Assembly: GCA_050289485.1 (NCBI GenBank)
Contig: JBNKFV010000017.1
Coordinates: 1-64,000 of the forward strand
From: JBNKFV01 sp050289485
Lineage (GTDB): Bacteria; Pseudomonadota; Gammaproteobacteria; Pseudomonadales; Cellvibrionaceae
Direction of reading: 5' to 3'
DNA: 64,000 bases
The position numbers were made by a program, and so were the translations under genes. The notes below the pieces were generated by a model. It searched no databases and was not told where the DNA came from. It saw only the letters and a program-made list of their open reading frames with translations. Of this stretch, positions 42,981 through 52,767 are shown one piece after another. Each line of letters starts with the position of its first letter. Position 1 is the first letter of the stretch.

Positions 42981-45638
42981 TTACTTTTTCTTTGCGGTTT
43001 TAGACGGTTTTTTTCTGTTGTCACTTACCGTCCATTTACCACCGTCATAAAATGCTTTCCAGCCGGTTGCCTTGCCGTCCACTTCAGTTTGCACATACTG
43101 CTCTTTGGTTTTTCGACTATAACGCACCAGCGTTCTATTGCCGTCGGGATCTTGCACAGGGGCCTCAAATAAAAAGGCATATTTTTTGTCGATCTCATTT
43201 TTGTGCGGCAGTAACTCATCAATATAAGGCGCTCGTGTTTCCCGGTTTTTTGGAAATCCACTAGCAGCCAAAAATAAACCGGAGGCACCATCACGTAATA
43301 CGTACGTGTCATCCACTTTTTCGCATTTCAACTCTGGCATGGCAACGGGGTCCATTTTGGGCGGTGCAGCTTCGCCATTGCGTAATAATTTACGGGTATT
43401 TTTGCAGTCGTCAGCGGTACAACCAAAGTATTTACCAAAGCGGCCATTTTTTAGCTGCATGTCGCTGCCGCATTTGTCGCACTCGATAACGGGGCCTTCA
43501 TACCCTTTAATTTTAAAATTGCCGGCTTCAACCTGGTAACCCGTACAATCAGGATTATTACCACAAATATGCATTTTGCGCTTTTCATCCAGCAGATAAC
43601 TGTCCATGGCGGCGTTACATTTCGGACAGCGACGCTTTGCCATTAGCTGGGATGTTTCTGCTTCTTCATCGTCCGCGTTGATAGCCTCTTCACCCGCCGT
43701 TAAATTCATCGTGTGCTTACAACGCTCCTTGGGCGGTAACGCATAGCCGGAACAACCCAGAAACACCCCGGTACTGGCTGTTCGAATCTGCATATGTCGG
43801 CCACATGCAGGGCACTCAATATCGGTATCGGTAGGCGCATTACCACGAAACACGCCTTCGTCATTTTGAGCATGCTTCAGTTTCGAAGAAAAACCTGCGT
43901 AAAACTCATCCAACAATTCTTTCCACTTTTTATGACCTTCAGCCACTTCATCCAACGACCCTTCCATATTGGCCGTAAAGCTGTAATCCATGAGATCGTT
44001 AAAACTCTCTACCAGTCTGTCGGTAACAATATCGCCTATTTTGTTAGCGTAAAAACGGCGAGAGTTAAGGTGCACGTAACCCCGATCCTGAATAGTTGAA
44101 ATGATAGACGCATAGGTAGAGGGACGCCCAATACCCTGTTTTTCAAGCTCTTTAACCAAACTGGCTTCGGTATAACGAGCTGGGGGCTTGGTGAAATGCT
44201 GGCGCGGATCAAGCTTGTCCAATGCCAACACCTCGCCTACAGCAACATCGGGCAGAACGACATCTTCATCCTTCTTGGCAACGGGAGGCTGAACTTTTAA
44301 GTAGCCATCAAACTTAATCACACGCCCGCGCGCGCGCAGCTCAAAATCAGCCGCATTTACCACGATAGAGGTACTAATAAATTGCGCAGGCATCATTTGA
44401 CAGGCAATAAATTGTTGCCAGATCAACGCATAAAGGCGCTCAGCATCACGTTCCATTCCTGACAATTGGGTAGGATTTATGGCAACGTTTGACGGCCTGA
44501 TCGCCTCGTGCGCTTCCTGAGCTGCTTCTTTGCTGGTATAGCGGTTAGGCACCTCAGGCAAATAGGCTTTGCCGTAGTTATCCAAAATGTAATCACGACA
44601 GGCACCAACCGCCTCCTGACTCAGATTAGTCGAATCGGTTCGCATATAGGTGATATAGCCAGCCTCATACAGACGCTGCGCCATGGTCATCGTTTTTTTG
44701 ACGCTGAATCCGAGACGGGTGCTTGCAGCCTGTTGCAAGGTAGATGTAATAAACGGTGCATTAGGCTTGGATGAAGTAGGCTTATCTTCACGATTAACAA
44801 CCTTAAACTGACTATTTTTCAAGGCCTCGACAGCCGCCATAGTCTGGGCTTCATTAACTGGTTTAAATGCTTCCCCGTTTTGTTTTTTTACCTCAAAGCG
44901 AATTTTGTCCTGGCCACCTTGCACAAGATCGGCGAACAAATCCCAGTACTCTTCCGGTACAAACGCGCGAATTTCTTTTTCCCGCTCGACAACCAGTCTA
45001 ACGGCCACCGACTGTACACGGCCCGCAGAGAGTCCTCGGGCCACTTTCTCCCACAGCAGAGGGGAAACCATATACCCTACAACACGATCCAGGAAGCGCC
45101 GTGCCTGTTGTGCGTTGACTCGATTAATATCCAGCTGACCGGGCTCTTTAAAAGCCTCTTTAATTGCATTTTTAGTAATTTCGTTAAATACAACCCGCCT
45201 ATATTTACTTTCGTCACCACCTATCGCTTCACGCAAATGCCAAGCAATGGCCTCCCCCTCTCTATCCAAGTCCGTTGCGAGATAGATGGTGTCAGCACTT
45301 GCAGCAAGTTTTTTTAATTCAGAAACAACTTTTTCTTTGCCGGGTAAAATTTCGTAATGGGCAGACCAACCGTTTTCTGGATCAATCCCCATTCGGTTAA
45401 TGAGCTGTTCTTTTGCCTTTTTCTGCTTGTGCAGCGCTTTTTCCTCGGGAGACATTTTCCGGGTAGCAGCTGCCTGACGTGCACGCTCTTTAGGGTCAGC
45501 CGACTTTGAGCCACTGCCACTGGTAGGGAGATCTCGAATGTGGCCAACACTGGATTTGACAACAAAGTCACTACCCAAATATTTGTTGATGGTTTTTGCC
45601 TTTGCCGGCGACTCCACAATTACCAAAGATTTTCCCAT
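42981..45638 (-). CDS. topA: DNA topoisomerase I
   Basis: The start is set at the ATG at 45638, as MGKSLVIVESPAKAKTI is the family N-terminus; this gives 885 residues. The Toprim domain (residues 3-150) includes DTIYLATDLDREGEAIAWHL. The active-site Tyr is in GYITYMRTDSTNLSQEA. Three C-terminal Cys4 zinc fingers follow: IECPACGRHM, RCPKCNAAMD and ECDKCGSDMQ. A basic tail ends in Thr-Ala-Lys-Lys-Lys. The enzyme relaxes negative supercoils. Residues 40-80 contain a charged insertion (SGSGSKSADPKERARQAA) typical of Pseudomonas-like enzymes. Confidence 0.97.
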   Translation of the reverse strand: MGKSLVIVESPAKAKTINKYLGSDFVVKSSVGHIRDLPTSGSGSKSADPKERARQAAATRKMSPEEKALHKQKKAKEQLINRMGIDPENGWSAHYEILPGKEKVVSELKKLAASADTIYLATDLDREGEAIAWHLREAIGGDESKYRRVVFNEITKNAIKEAFKEPGQLDINRVNAQQARRFLDRVVGYMVSPLLWEKVARGLSAGRVQSVAVRLVVEREKEIRAFVPEEYWDLFADLVQGGQDKIRFEVKKQNGEAFKPVNEAQTMAAVEALKNSQFKVVNREDKPTSSKPNAPFITSTLQQAASTRLGFSVKKTMTMAQRLYEAGYITYMRTDSTNLSQEAVGACRDYILDNYGKAYLPEVPNRYTSKEAAQEAHEAIRPSNVAINPTQLSGMERDAERLYALIWQQFIACQMMPAQFISTSIVVNAADFELRARGRVIKFDGYLKVQPPVAKKDEDVVLPDVAVGEVLALDKLDPRQHFTKPPARYTEASLVKELEKQGIGRPSTYASIISTIQDRGYVHLNSRRFYANKIGDIVTDRLVESFNDLMDYSFTANMEGSLDEVAEGHKKWKELLDEFYAGFSSKLKHAQNDEGVFRGNAPTDTDIECPACGRHMQIRTASTGVFLGCSGYALPPKERCKHTMNLTAGEEAINADDEEAETSQLMAKRRCPKCNAAMDSYLLDEKRKMHICGNNPDCTGYQVEAGNFKIKGYEGPVIECDKCGSDMQLKNGRFGKYFGCTADDCKNTRKLLRNGEAAPPKMDPVAMPELKCEKVDDTYVLRDGASGLFLAASGFPKNRETRAPYIDELLPHKNEIDKKYAFLFEAPVQDPDGNRTLVRYSRKTKEQYVQTEVDGKATGWKAFYDGGKWTVSDNRKKPSKTAKKK

Positions 45639-46178
45639 AAAGCCCAACTGATTATGAATAACGTAAAATATTGCCGCGCCGTTACAAGGGTTACCCATTG
45701 TAAGAACAACGCATACTGTTTGCGGCCATGATCACCGACAGGTGCTACGGCCCTTTGGGTCCACCAAGGCCACTACGTAACCTGGAACCAATCCCAAGGC
45801 GAGACTGACAACCTACCAGCGCCACAAGGCATAAACGCCTAAGCCACCGTCATGGGTGCGCATATATATATGCTGTGACAGTCACGGTCAAGTAAAGCCT
45901 CTAGTACAGTGAGAAGCAAACAAACCATCGTTTGCACAAAAAAACGGCAATTGCCCGCTTATTCATAACACGTGAAAAGCGTTTAACCTATTGCCATATT
46001 GAGCCCAGGCAGAGACACTGTGAACAGACTGAATAATGCCAGTAATGATGCCTCGCTGGGTATTTACAAACGCTGAAACCAGTCACAGAATACAGAAGAA
46101 GCTTCTGATGCAATAGTTGAAGAAAAAAGCTTATCCTATTGATTTTTATAGTTTTTAATTCGGTAGCCATTATTGACA
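45639..46178. other. Divergent intergenic region topA - TM/coiled-coil protein gene
   Basis: No gene is supported in these 540 bp. A perfect 14-bp AT-rich palindrome (GCATATATATATGC, 45860-45873) is the only marked element. The remainder contains both promoters, but neither could be placed with confidence. Confidence 0.5.
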
Positions 46179-46907
46179 ATGTCAGCTCTTGTTGTTCTTA
46201 TCCTCATCGCCGTACTTGCGTTAATCACTGTGAGCATAGCCAATCACAGAGAGACTCGGCGGCGCCTCATTAAAGTTAAACTGAAAAATATGAAGGTGCA
46301 GCTCGATGAACTGGAAGAGCTGCTTACCGAAATTGATATTATGCTGGAGTCGAGAGCGATTGCTCGCCGCATAAATCAACACATCATTCGGCATATTGAG
46401 GGAATGCTGCAGCTTGACCCGCAAACGCACTATCTGGAAGCAGCACTGGAAAATGCCGAGAAACGTGCGGTTATTCTTGCTGACGAAGGCCAGAATAAAG
46501 CCATTAACCGGGTGCGCAACAGCGACTCTAGAATCGCCAAAGCGAAGCGAGCATTGGAAGAAGCGGGCAAAATTTTGCAGGCTCAGTTAGCTCGCAGTGA
46601 AATCGGCCAGGCCGAGTTGGAAGCTTTCTCTCAGGAGCTGTCGTGGACATACTTGATGATAGACGTGCTATCTCTCATAGCTGAAGGGCATAAAGCCGTA
46701 AAAACCAACCCTACCCGGTCTTATGCCTATTACCAGTCGGCCAAAAATATTCTGGCAAGATCAAAAAGCCCTGACCCACGCAGAAACGAACTTCTCCGGC
46801 AGGTCACCGACCTAATGACCAGAAAACGCAGTGCGATTTCTGAAGATCTTATGCCGGAAACAGACTACAACCCGGATACCAACGCTCCAGAGTCGAATGC
46901 CAGTTAG
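46179..46907 (+). CDS. Membrane-anchored coiled-coil hypothetical protein
   Basis: From the ATG at 46179 the protein is 242 residues; a TTG lies 6 bp upstream. One N-terminal helix (about 2-20) is followed by a basic segment and long charged helices that look coiled-coil (about 24-150). No known domain is evident. A similar gene lies after topA in Pseudomonas. It is probably an inner-membrane protein with a cytoplasmic helical domain. Its stop is 2 bp from the stop of the convergent gene. Confidence 0.7.
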   Translation: MSALVVLILIAVLALITVSIANHRETRRRLIKVKLKNMKVQLDELEELLTEIDIMLESRAIARRINQHIIRHIEGMLQLDPQTHYLEAALENAEKRAVILADEGQNKAINRVRNSDSRIAKAKRALEEAGKILQAQLARSEIGQAELEAFSQELSWTYLMIDVLSLIAEGHKAVKTNPTRSYAYYQSAKNILARSKSPDPRRNELLRQVTDLMTRKRSAISEDLMPETDYNPDTNAPESNAS

Positions 46908-46909
46908 CG

Positions 46910-47410
46910 CTAAGCCTGAGCAGACTGTAAACAGGTTTTCAGTTGGCTTGTAGCCTCATAGACCTGCTCAAGGACAGCTTCACCACCCTGTTCAAGCCAA
47001 TAGAGTGTCACGCCGTTATTGTCGGCCCCCACCCCTTTAACGCTATCAGGCAGTTCATTGAGGTGTTTTTTAAGCCATCCTTCAACCTGCTGACTTAGTG
47101 TCACGGTAGGACCTTCCCAGTCCCATGCGCCTTGAAAGTGGAAATCGTGCTCGTAGTGTTTTCTCAGCAGGCGCCATGACGGCAGTTTCACCTTTTGGTC
47201 CCACATTAAGCGGTAAGCGGCCAGTCGTAGCTTGTCACCCTCTGCAGGCCCCAACGTTAACTGGGTCAGCTGCACATAAAACCCTTTCCTCTGGGCACTT
47301 GCCCGCAGCCGTGCCAAGTAACTTTGGCGCTTTGACGGCATCGCCAGCATCACTGGCCCCATGGCCAGCGCAACGACAAGAATGATAATGACTATGGTGC
47401 CTATGCCCAC
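46910..47410 (-). CDS. Hypothetical membrane-anchored protein
   Basis: The 166-residue protein begins with a hydrophobic helix (about 3-23) and continues with a soluble domain of mixed structure that contains several Trp. I do not recognise a family. The orientation is convergent with the coiled-coil gene and divergent from usp. Confidence 0.65.
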   Translation of the reverse strand: MGIGTIVIIILVVALAMGPVMLAMPSKRQSYLARLRASAQRKGFYVQLTQLTLGPAEGDKLRLAAYRLMWDQKVKLPSWRLLRKHYEHDFHFQGAWDWEGPTVTLSQQVEGWLKKHLNELPDSVKGVGADNNGVTLYWLEQGGEAVLEQVYEATSQLKTCLQSAQA

Positions 47411-47512
47411 AAGGCCTCCTAAATTTTCAAAAAAATCTATTCAAATATGAGGATATATTGATATACCACAATTGATAGTTACCTTTTAGGCTGGATAATT
47501 TAACCTAATACT

Positions 47513-47523
47513 GTGATTATCAC
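47513..47523. promoter_or_regulatory. Operator-like palindrome upstream of usp
   Basis: GTGATTATCAC is a perfect palindrome around a central T, 72 bp before the usp start. It recalls half-sites of CRP/FNR family regulators but is shorter than their usual spacing. No regulator is assigned. Confidence 0.25.
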
Positions 47524-47594
47524 GTAATTGGAAGAGCAACAAACAGACTGCTACTGTAATAGTCTGAAACCCATATAAAGAAGGAGAAGCGCTT

Positions 47595-48035
47595 ATGCCC
47601 AATTATAAAAAGATATTGGTAGGTCTCGATCTGTCAGATGAATCTCAGTACGTGATAGAGCAAGCAGCCGGTTTAGCCAAAGCTTACGACGCCTCTCTGA
47701 CACTGATCCATATTATTGAACCCCTTACATTCGCCTATGGCGGCGATATACCCATGGACTTGTCAGAGGTTCAAAATCAGCTGCAAAAACAAGCCACTGA
47801 AGAACTGGCCCGCTTAGGCAAAACCTACAACATACCGTTTGAAAGCCAGATTATTCAAGTGGGCCAGCCAGCGTCAGAACTGCAGCGTATTGCTGAACAA
47901 AACAACATCGACTTAATTGTTGTTGGCAGTCATGGCCGTGAAGGTATTGCGTTACTCTTGGGCTCTACGTCAAACTCTGTCTTGCATGGCTGCAAGTGTG
48001 ACGTGCTAGCGGTTAGAGTGCCTGCCAAAACGTAA
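47595..48035 (+). CDS. Universal stress protein
   Basis: The 146-residue protein is a single UspA domain. The ATP-binding motif is visible as VVGSHGREGIALLLGSTSNS (G-2x-G-9x-G-S/T type), and ILVGLDLSDESQ is the first strand. It is likely cytoplasmic and dimeric. A very good AAGGAGAAG ribosome site precedes the ATG. It stands alone and is followed by a GC-rich hairpin. Confidence 0.92.
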   Translation: MPNYKKILVGLDLSDESQYVIEQAAGLAKAYDASLTLIHIIEPLTFAYGGDIPMDLSEVQNQLQKQATEELARLGKTYNIPFESQIIQVGQPASELQRIAEQNNIDLIVVGSHGREGIALLLGSTSNSVLHGCKCDVLAVRVPAKT

Positions 48036-48051
48036 ACACCTCTCTTCTGAG

Positions 48052-48075
48052 TGCTACCGGCACAGGCCGGTAGCA
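48052..48075. terminator. GC-rich hairpin between usp and uup
   Basis: TGCTACCGGC (48052-48061) pairs perfectly with GCCGGTAGCA (48066-48075) around ACAG in the 44-bp gap between convergent genes. No U-run follows on either strand. Confidence 0.5.
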
Positions 48076-48079
48076 AACA

Positions 48080-49999
48080 CTACCCTTCCAACTCCATCCA
48101 ACGCTCCATACACATCTCCAATTCGTGCTGGGTGTCGGCAAGTTGCTGCAGTACCACACTGGTTTCATCATGCGATTTACTGTAAAAATCAGGCGCGGCA
48201 ACCACGGCCTCAAATTCCGCTATTCTGGTTTCCAGTCGTTCTATTTTTTCCGGTAACGCGTCCAGTTCACGTTGCAACTTGTAGCTCAGCTTTTTGGGCG
48301 GCGACGTCGCAATTTTGGGGCTTGCCGGTGCCGATGCGGGCTGTGATTCCACGGCAACCTGCAGCGCAGCATCTGGCGCAGAGTTATCGGTATGACTTTC
48401 CGCAAACCAAACACCGCCCTGTCGAACCCAGTCTTGATACCCCCCCACGTAGCTTTTCACAATACCTTTGCCTTCAAATGCTATGGTACTGTCGACAACG
48501 TTGTCCATAAACGCCCGATCGTGGCTTACCAGCAGAACCGTACCGGAATAATTTGCCAGTGCTTCTTCCAGTAATTCCAACGTTTCAATATCCAGGTCGT
48601 TGGTTGGCTCGTCCAGAACCAGCAAATTACTGGGTTTACTGAACAGCTTGGCCAATAAAACGCGATTACGCTCGCCACCAGACAATGCATACAACGGGGT
48701 TCGCGCCCGCTCGCCGGTAAAGAGAAAGTCGTTTAAATACGAGATAATGTGGCGCGAATGACCATTGATGTCGATGCTGTCACGGCCTTCTGAAATATTG
48801 TCAAATGCACTGGCATCGAGGTTCAATGTGTCACGCAACTGGTCAAAATAGGCCACCTGCAAGCTGGTACCCAAGCGTATACTTCCCTGCTGCGGTTTGA
48901 GATCGCCGAGAATCAGTTTAAGTAACGTGCTTTTACCTACCCCATTGGGCCCTAACAAGCCAATTTTATCACCTCGCAACACCTGACAAGAAAAATCATT
49001 AATCAAGGGAGCGCAGTCCCAGCCAAAGGAAACGTTGCTCAGTTCTGCCACCAGCTTGCCAGAAAGATCCCCACGATCTACGTTGAGACTCACCTGACCA
49101 ACTTGCTCACGCCGTTGCATACGTTCGTTACGCAGGGCCTTAAGCGCCCTAACCCGGCCCTCGTTGCGGGTACGCCGAGCTTTGATTCCCTGCCTGATCC
49201 AAGTCTCTTCCTGAGCCAGTTTCTTGTCAAACAGCGCGTTATGCCTGGCTTCTTCCTCCAATTGCTGGGCTCTAAAGTCGAGAAATCCCTGATAGTCGCC
49301 TGCCCGGCGGGTAATATTACCTCGATCAAGCTCGGCAATATCGTTGGCAACATTTTGTAAAAAAGCCCGGTCATGAGTAATAAACACCAGCGCGCCGGCA
49401 AAATTAACCAGCACCTCCTCCAGCCACTCAATAGCACCCACGTCCAAGTGGTTAGTAGGTTCATCCAACAGCAATACATCGGGCTCTTGAACCAATGCAC
49501 GCGCCAGCGCTACTCGTCGGCGCCACCCACCCGACAACTCACTAAGGTAAACACTTTCAGGTAAATCCAGTCGCGACAGAATCGTGTGTACGCGATTTTC
49601 AAGCCGCCAACCATCGGCTGCTTCAATCACCTGCTGTACTTTGCCTAATTCGGCCAAGCTCTCTGGATCGGTTTTATCAATTAGCCGTTGAAATGCCTGC
49701 AAAGCGGCACCTACATCTGCCAAGCCGCTGGCCACTGCGTCAAATACCGTCATATCGGTGGCTTCAGGCAGGTCCTGTTCTAGCCTCGCTATACGCAGCC
49801 CCGGCTTGCGCCAAACACTGCCAGAATCCAGTTCTACTTCACCGGCCAGTACTTTGAGTAACGTGGATTTACCGACACCATTGCGGCCAATAAGACATAA
49901 CCGCTCACCACCAAATAGTTCTACAGACTGATTATCCAACAGGGCCTGTTCACCGACATGTAAACAGCCCTTTTCTATCTTTATCAGAAGGTTACTCAT
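48080..49999 (-). CDS. uup: ABC-F ATPase Uup
   Basis: The 639-residue protein has two ABC cassettes and no membrane part. Walker A motifs are GRNGVGKSTLLKVLAG and GPNGVGKSTLLKLILG; signature motifs are LSGGWRRRVALARAL and LSGGERNRVLLAKL. A linker and a C-terminal coiled-coil (about 570-635), the DNA-binding Uup extension, follow. ABC-F proteins act on ribosomes; Uup also affects transposon excision in E. coli. Its order before slt, which is divergent, matches Pseudomonas. Confidence 0.95.
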   Translation of the reverse strand: MSNLLIKIEKGCLHVGEQALLDNQSVELFGGERLCLIGRNGVGKSTLLKVLAGEVELDSGSVWRKPGLRIARLEQDLPEATDMTVFDAVASGLADVGAALQAFQRLIDKTDPESLAELGKVQQVIEAADGWRLENRVHTILSRLDLPESVYLSELSGGWRRRVALARALVQEPDVLLLDEPTNHLDVGAIEWLEEVLVNFAGALVFITHDRAFLQNVANDIAELDRGNITRRAGDYQGFLDFRAQQLEEEARHNALFDKKLAQEETWIRQGIKARRTRNEGRVRALKALRNERMQRREQVGQVSLNVDRGDLSGKLVAELSNVSFGWDCAPLINDFSCQVLRGDKIGLLGPNGVGKSTLLKLILGDLKPQQGSIRLGTSLQVAYFDQLRDTLNLDASAFDNISEGRDSIDINGHSRHIISYLNDFLFTGERARTPLYALSGGERNRVLLAKLFSKPSNLLVLDEPTNDLDIETLELLEEALANYSGTVLLVSHDRAFMDNVVDSTIAFEGKGIVKSYVGGYQDWVRQGGVWFAESHTDNSAPDAALQVAVESQPASAPASPKIATSPPKKLSYKLQRELDALPEKIERLETRIAEFEAVVAAPDFYSKSHDETSVVLQQLADTQHELEMCMERWMELEG

Positions 50000-50096
50000 A
50001 AAACTTAATACAATTCTCTAATAAACCGCTCGCTAGCGCACAAAATTCAAGCTAGGCTATGAAATAGCCTGGAAGAAGACCGGCGGCAATTATATA

Positions 50097-52118
50097 GTGA
50101 GTGAAACCATAAAGATGCCTGTTATTCGTATTCCTATGAACAAGCGCCCTGTTTATATCAACATGCCTGCCAGCCTTCTCGCGCTTATTTGCTCAGCCAT
50201 GGTAGTGCTGTGTACCCACGCTCCTGCGCAGGCGACGGCAGTTGCTGCCAACAACCAACCGATTGCCGAATCGTCCGAACGCGATCGCTATCAACAAGCT
50301 ATTAAAGCACTGGAAAAAGGTGACTTAGTAACCTTTAACACCCTCCGTAATAGCCTTGCTGGCTACCCTTTACAGCCTTACCTCGATTATTTCGGTTTGC
50401 GCAAGCAACTCAAAAAGCTGCCTTACGCCGATGTTGAAACATTTCTTTCCGAAAACAAGAAAAATTACCTTGCCGACCGCCTACGCAGAGACTGGTTACG
50501 GCAACTAGCCAAACAGAAGCGTTGGCACGAATTCACCAGCTATTATCGCGCCTCGGTGGCTGATACAGCACTTAAATGTCAATATTTGTGGGCCAGACAG
50601 CAGATAGGTGATACCGCGGCGCTAACCGAGGTAGCTGAATTATGGAATGTGCCAAAATCGCAGCCAAATGCCTGCGATCCACTCTTCACCTTGTGGAAAA
50701 ACCACGGCTACCTTACGGATGACCTGGCTTGGCAGCGTTACCACAGAGCCCTGCTCAACCGCCGATACAGCCTCGCTAGATACCTTAAGTCGTCACTACC
50801 AGAGTCAATGCGCGATGATGGCAAACTGCTCTGGAGTCTGTATCGCAAACCACAAACGATCGAGCAATATCAGAAATTTCACCTAGCCTCGGCACAGATG
50901 CACGACATCATTCTTTATGGCGTTAACCGGCTGGCCAGACGTGATGCCAAGAGTGCACAAAAAGTCTGGACGCATTACGACAGCCAACGCTTGTTTTCAG
51001 ACAATGACAGACGTAACACACAAGCAGCGATTGCCAATGCGTTAGCACGTCAGGGCTATCAGAGTGAGGCTCTCAGCTTTGCCCGCAGCAACCGTATTTC
51101 GATAAATCGTGTTATCGAACAACAAATACACGATGCCTTGGCGGCACAAGACTGGCAACAAGTCTATACACTACTGGGGCAGTTGGATAACGAAGCTCAG
51201 CATGAAAACCGTTGGCAATACTGGCGTGCCAGAGCCCTGGAGCAATTGGGTATAACAGACCCTTTAAAGCCCGCCCCGGCACAAATTTATGCTGAACTCG
51301 CTAAAAAGCGCGATTTTTATGGCTTTTTAGCGTCCGATATTCTCGGCAGTCAATACAGTTTGGTCGACACGCCGGTAAAACCCGTACCCGAGCTAATGGA
51401 CGCGGTAGCCGATGTACCAGGCATTATTCGGGCAAGAGAGCTCTACATGCTGGGAGAACTTTATTACGCCCGTCAGGAATGGTATCGCGCAGCACGTGAA
51501 TTTGACGATCCAGCCATATTAGCTGCAGGCAAGCTGGCCCAAACATGGGGTTGGTATCGAAAAAGCATCGAAGCCATGATCGATGCTAAGTACTGGGACG
51601 ATCTTGAGCTGCGCTTTCCACTGGCTTACCCTGATGCCGTTGCACACGCCTCACAAAACACTCAAATTCCCGTCACTTTGCTTTATGCCATCACCCGGCA
51701 GGAGAGCGCATTTGCCCACGATGCCCGTTCACCGGTCGGTGCTATGGGCTTAATGCAACTGATGCCAGCAACCGCAAAAGACACCGCGCGCCGATCTGGC
51801 CTGCGCTATAGCCGTCACGACCTGCTGACCCCCGACAAAAACATTAATCTGGGGAGCCGCTACCTGGAGCAATTACTCGACCAGTTCAATGGCAACCGTA
51901 TTCTGGCTGCTGCGGCATACAATGCGGGCCCTACCCGTGTAAAACAGTGGCTGAGAAAAAATAATAGCAACTTACCTTACGATGTCTGGATAGAAATTAT
52001 TCCTTACAAGGAAACCCGTCACTATGTTCAGAACGTACTGGCGTATTCCGTCATCTATAGCTATCGTTTAGGCGAGCAGACACGATTGGTGAATGTTCAC
52101 GAAACTAAAATAAATTAA
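50097..52118 (+). CDS. slt: Soluble lytic murein transglycosylase Slt70
   Basis: The protein is 673 residues from a GTG at 50097, but ATGs at 50115 or 50136 may be the true start, because the signal peptide (about 23-48, ending near AQA) comes late. The alpha-superhelical ring domain covers about 60-470. The catalytic SLT domain shows the Glu in YAITRQESAFAHDARSPVGA, with LMQLMPATAKDTAR and AAAYNAGPTRVKQWL. The enzyme cleaves the MurNAc-GlcNAc bond in the periplasm and makes 1,6-anhydro products, which NagZ later processes. Confidence 0.93.
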   Translation: MSETIKMPVIRIPMNKRPVYINMPASLLALICSAMVVLCTHAPAQATAVAANNQPIAESSERDRYQQAIKALEKGDLVTFNTLRNSLAGYPLQPYLDYFGLRKQLKKLPYADVETFLSENKKNYLADRLRRDWLRQLAKQKRWHEFTSYYRASVADTALKCQYLWARQQIGDTAALTEVAELWNVPKSQPNACDPLFTLWKNHGYLTDDLAWQRYHRALLNRRYSLARYLKSSLPESMRDDGKLLWSLYRKPQTIEQYQKFHLASAQMHDIILYGVNRLARRDAKSAQKVWTHYDSQRLFSDNDRRNTQAAIANALARQGYQSEALSFARSNRISINRVIEQQIHDALAAQDWQQVYTLLGQLDNEAQHENRWQYWRARALEQLGITDPLKPAPAQIYAELAKKRDFYGFLASDILGSQYSLVDTPVKPVPELMDAVADVPGIIRARELYMLGELYYARQEWYRAAREFDDPAILAAGKLAQTWGWYRKSIEAMIDAKYWDDLELRFPLAYPDAVAHASQNTQIPVTLLYAITRQESAFAHDARSPVGAMGLMQLMPATAKDTARRSGLRYSRHDLLTPDKNINLGSRYLEQLLDQFNGNRILAAAAYNAGPTRVKQWLRKNNSNLPYDVWIEIIPYKETRHYVQNVLAYSVIYSYRLGEQTRLVNVHETKIN

Positions 52119-52168
52119 AGCAGCGTCTAACTTGCTAATACCGTTATTCATACCACAGGAGCCAATTA

Positions 52169-52726
52169 ATGGGTGTAGTTACACGGGAAGGCTGGTCTGC
52201 AGCTGAAGAAACCGTAAGAATGCTCTGTTTAGCTGTTTGTCAGCTTGAAAATGCCATGTCTGAGAGTAGCCACTCGATGGATGCTTTGAGCGAATCGTTT
52301 AGAGAACTCGCGAACCATTCGATAGCCACTAACCAATCCATACAGGCTGCCAATTCACTTGATGATCTGCAGGCGCTAAAAAACCAATCTGACGCAACCA
52401 ACAACGAGGTACAGTCGAACGTTTCGCAAGCAATTACCGCCTTCCAGTTTTATGACCGAATTTCACAGCGTCTTGACCATGTTGCCCGTGGTTTAGAAAA
52501 AATGTCTGACATTATTGCCGATCCGACACAGTTTCATGACATAGCGGTATGGAAAAAAGTTCAACATGAGGTTAAAAGTAGCTACTCCATGGAAGCAGAG
52601 CGCATTATGTTTGAGCATGTATTACGCGGTGCAAGCGTGAAAGAAGCGCTCGAAATCTATCGGCACCACTTTGAAGAAAGCACGAAATCACCTGATGCCG
52701 ATGGCGACGAAGTAGAGTTATTTTAA
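52169..52726 (+). CDS. CheZ-like helical protein
   Basis: The 185-residue protein is helical. Residues 90-105 read TAFQFYDRISQRLDHV and contain D96-x-x-x-Q100. This resembles the D-x-x-x-Q phosphatase motif of CheZ (FQDLTGQ). The C-terminus ends in an acidic tail, Asp-Glu-Val-Glu-Leu-Phe, which could be a short binding peptide. No signal peptide is present. It lies 50 bp after slt on the same strand, as in Pseudomonas. I infer a role in receiver dephosphorylation, but this is not proven. Confidence 0.6.
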   Translation: MGVVTREGWSAAEETVRMLCLAVCQLENAMSESSHSMDALSESFRELANHSIATNQSIQAANSLDDLQALKNQSDATNNEVQSNVSQAITAFQFYDRISQRLDHVARGLEKMSDIIADPTQFHDIAVWKKVQHEVKSSYSMEAERIMFEHVLRGASVKEALEIYRHHFEESTKSPDADGDEVELF

Positions 52727-52730
52727 GCAA

Positions 52731-52758
52731 ACAGAAAACAACAGAAAACAACAGAAAA
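52731..52758. repeat. Short 10-bp tandem repeat
   Basis: The unit acagaaaaca occurs nearly three times in a row directly after the stop codon of the CheZ-like gene. Confidence 0.8.
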
Positions 52759-52767
52759 GGTTGCCGC

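Noticed and set aside
45860..45873. AT-rich 14-bp palindrome as an operator
   Set aside because: Alternating AT runs are palindromic by nature; no second site or other support was seen.
45988..46179. 63-codon minus-strand frame between topA and the coiled-coil gene
   Set aside because: No ribosome site, unusual Cys/His-rich composition and no family; probably chance.
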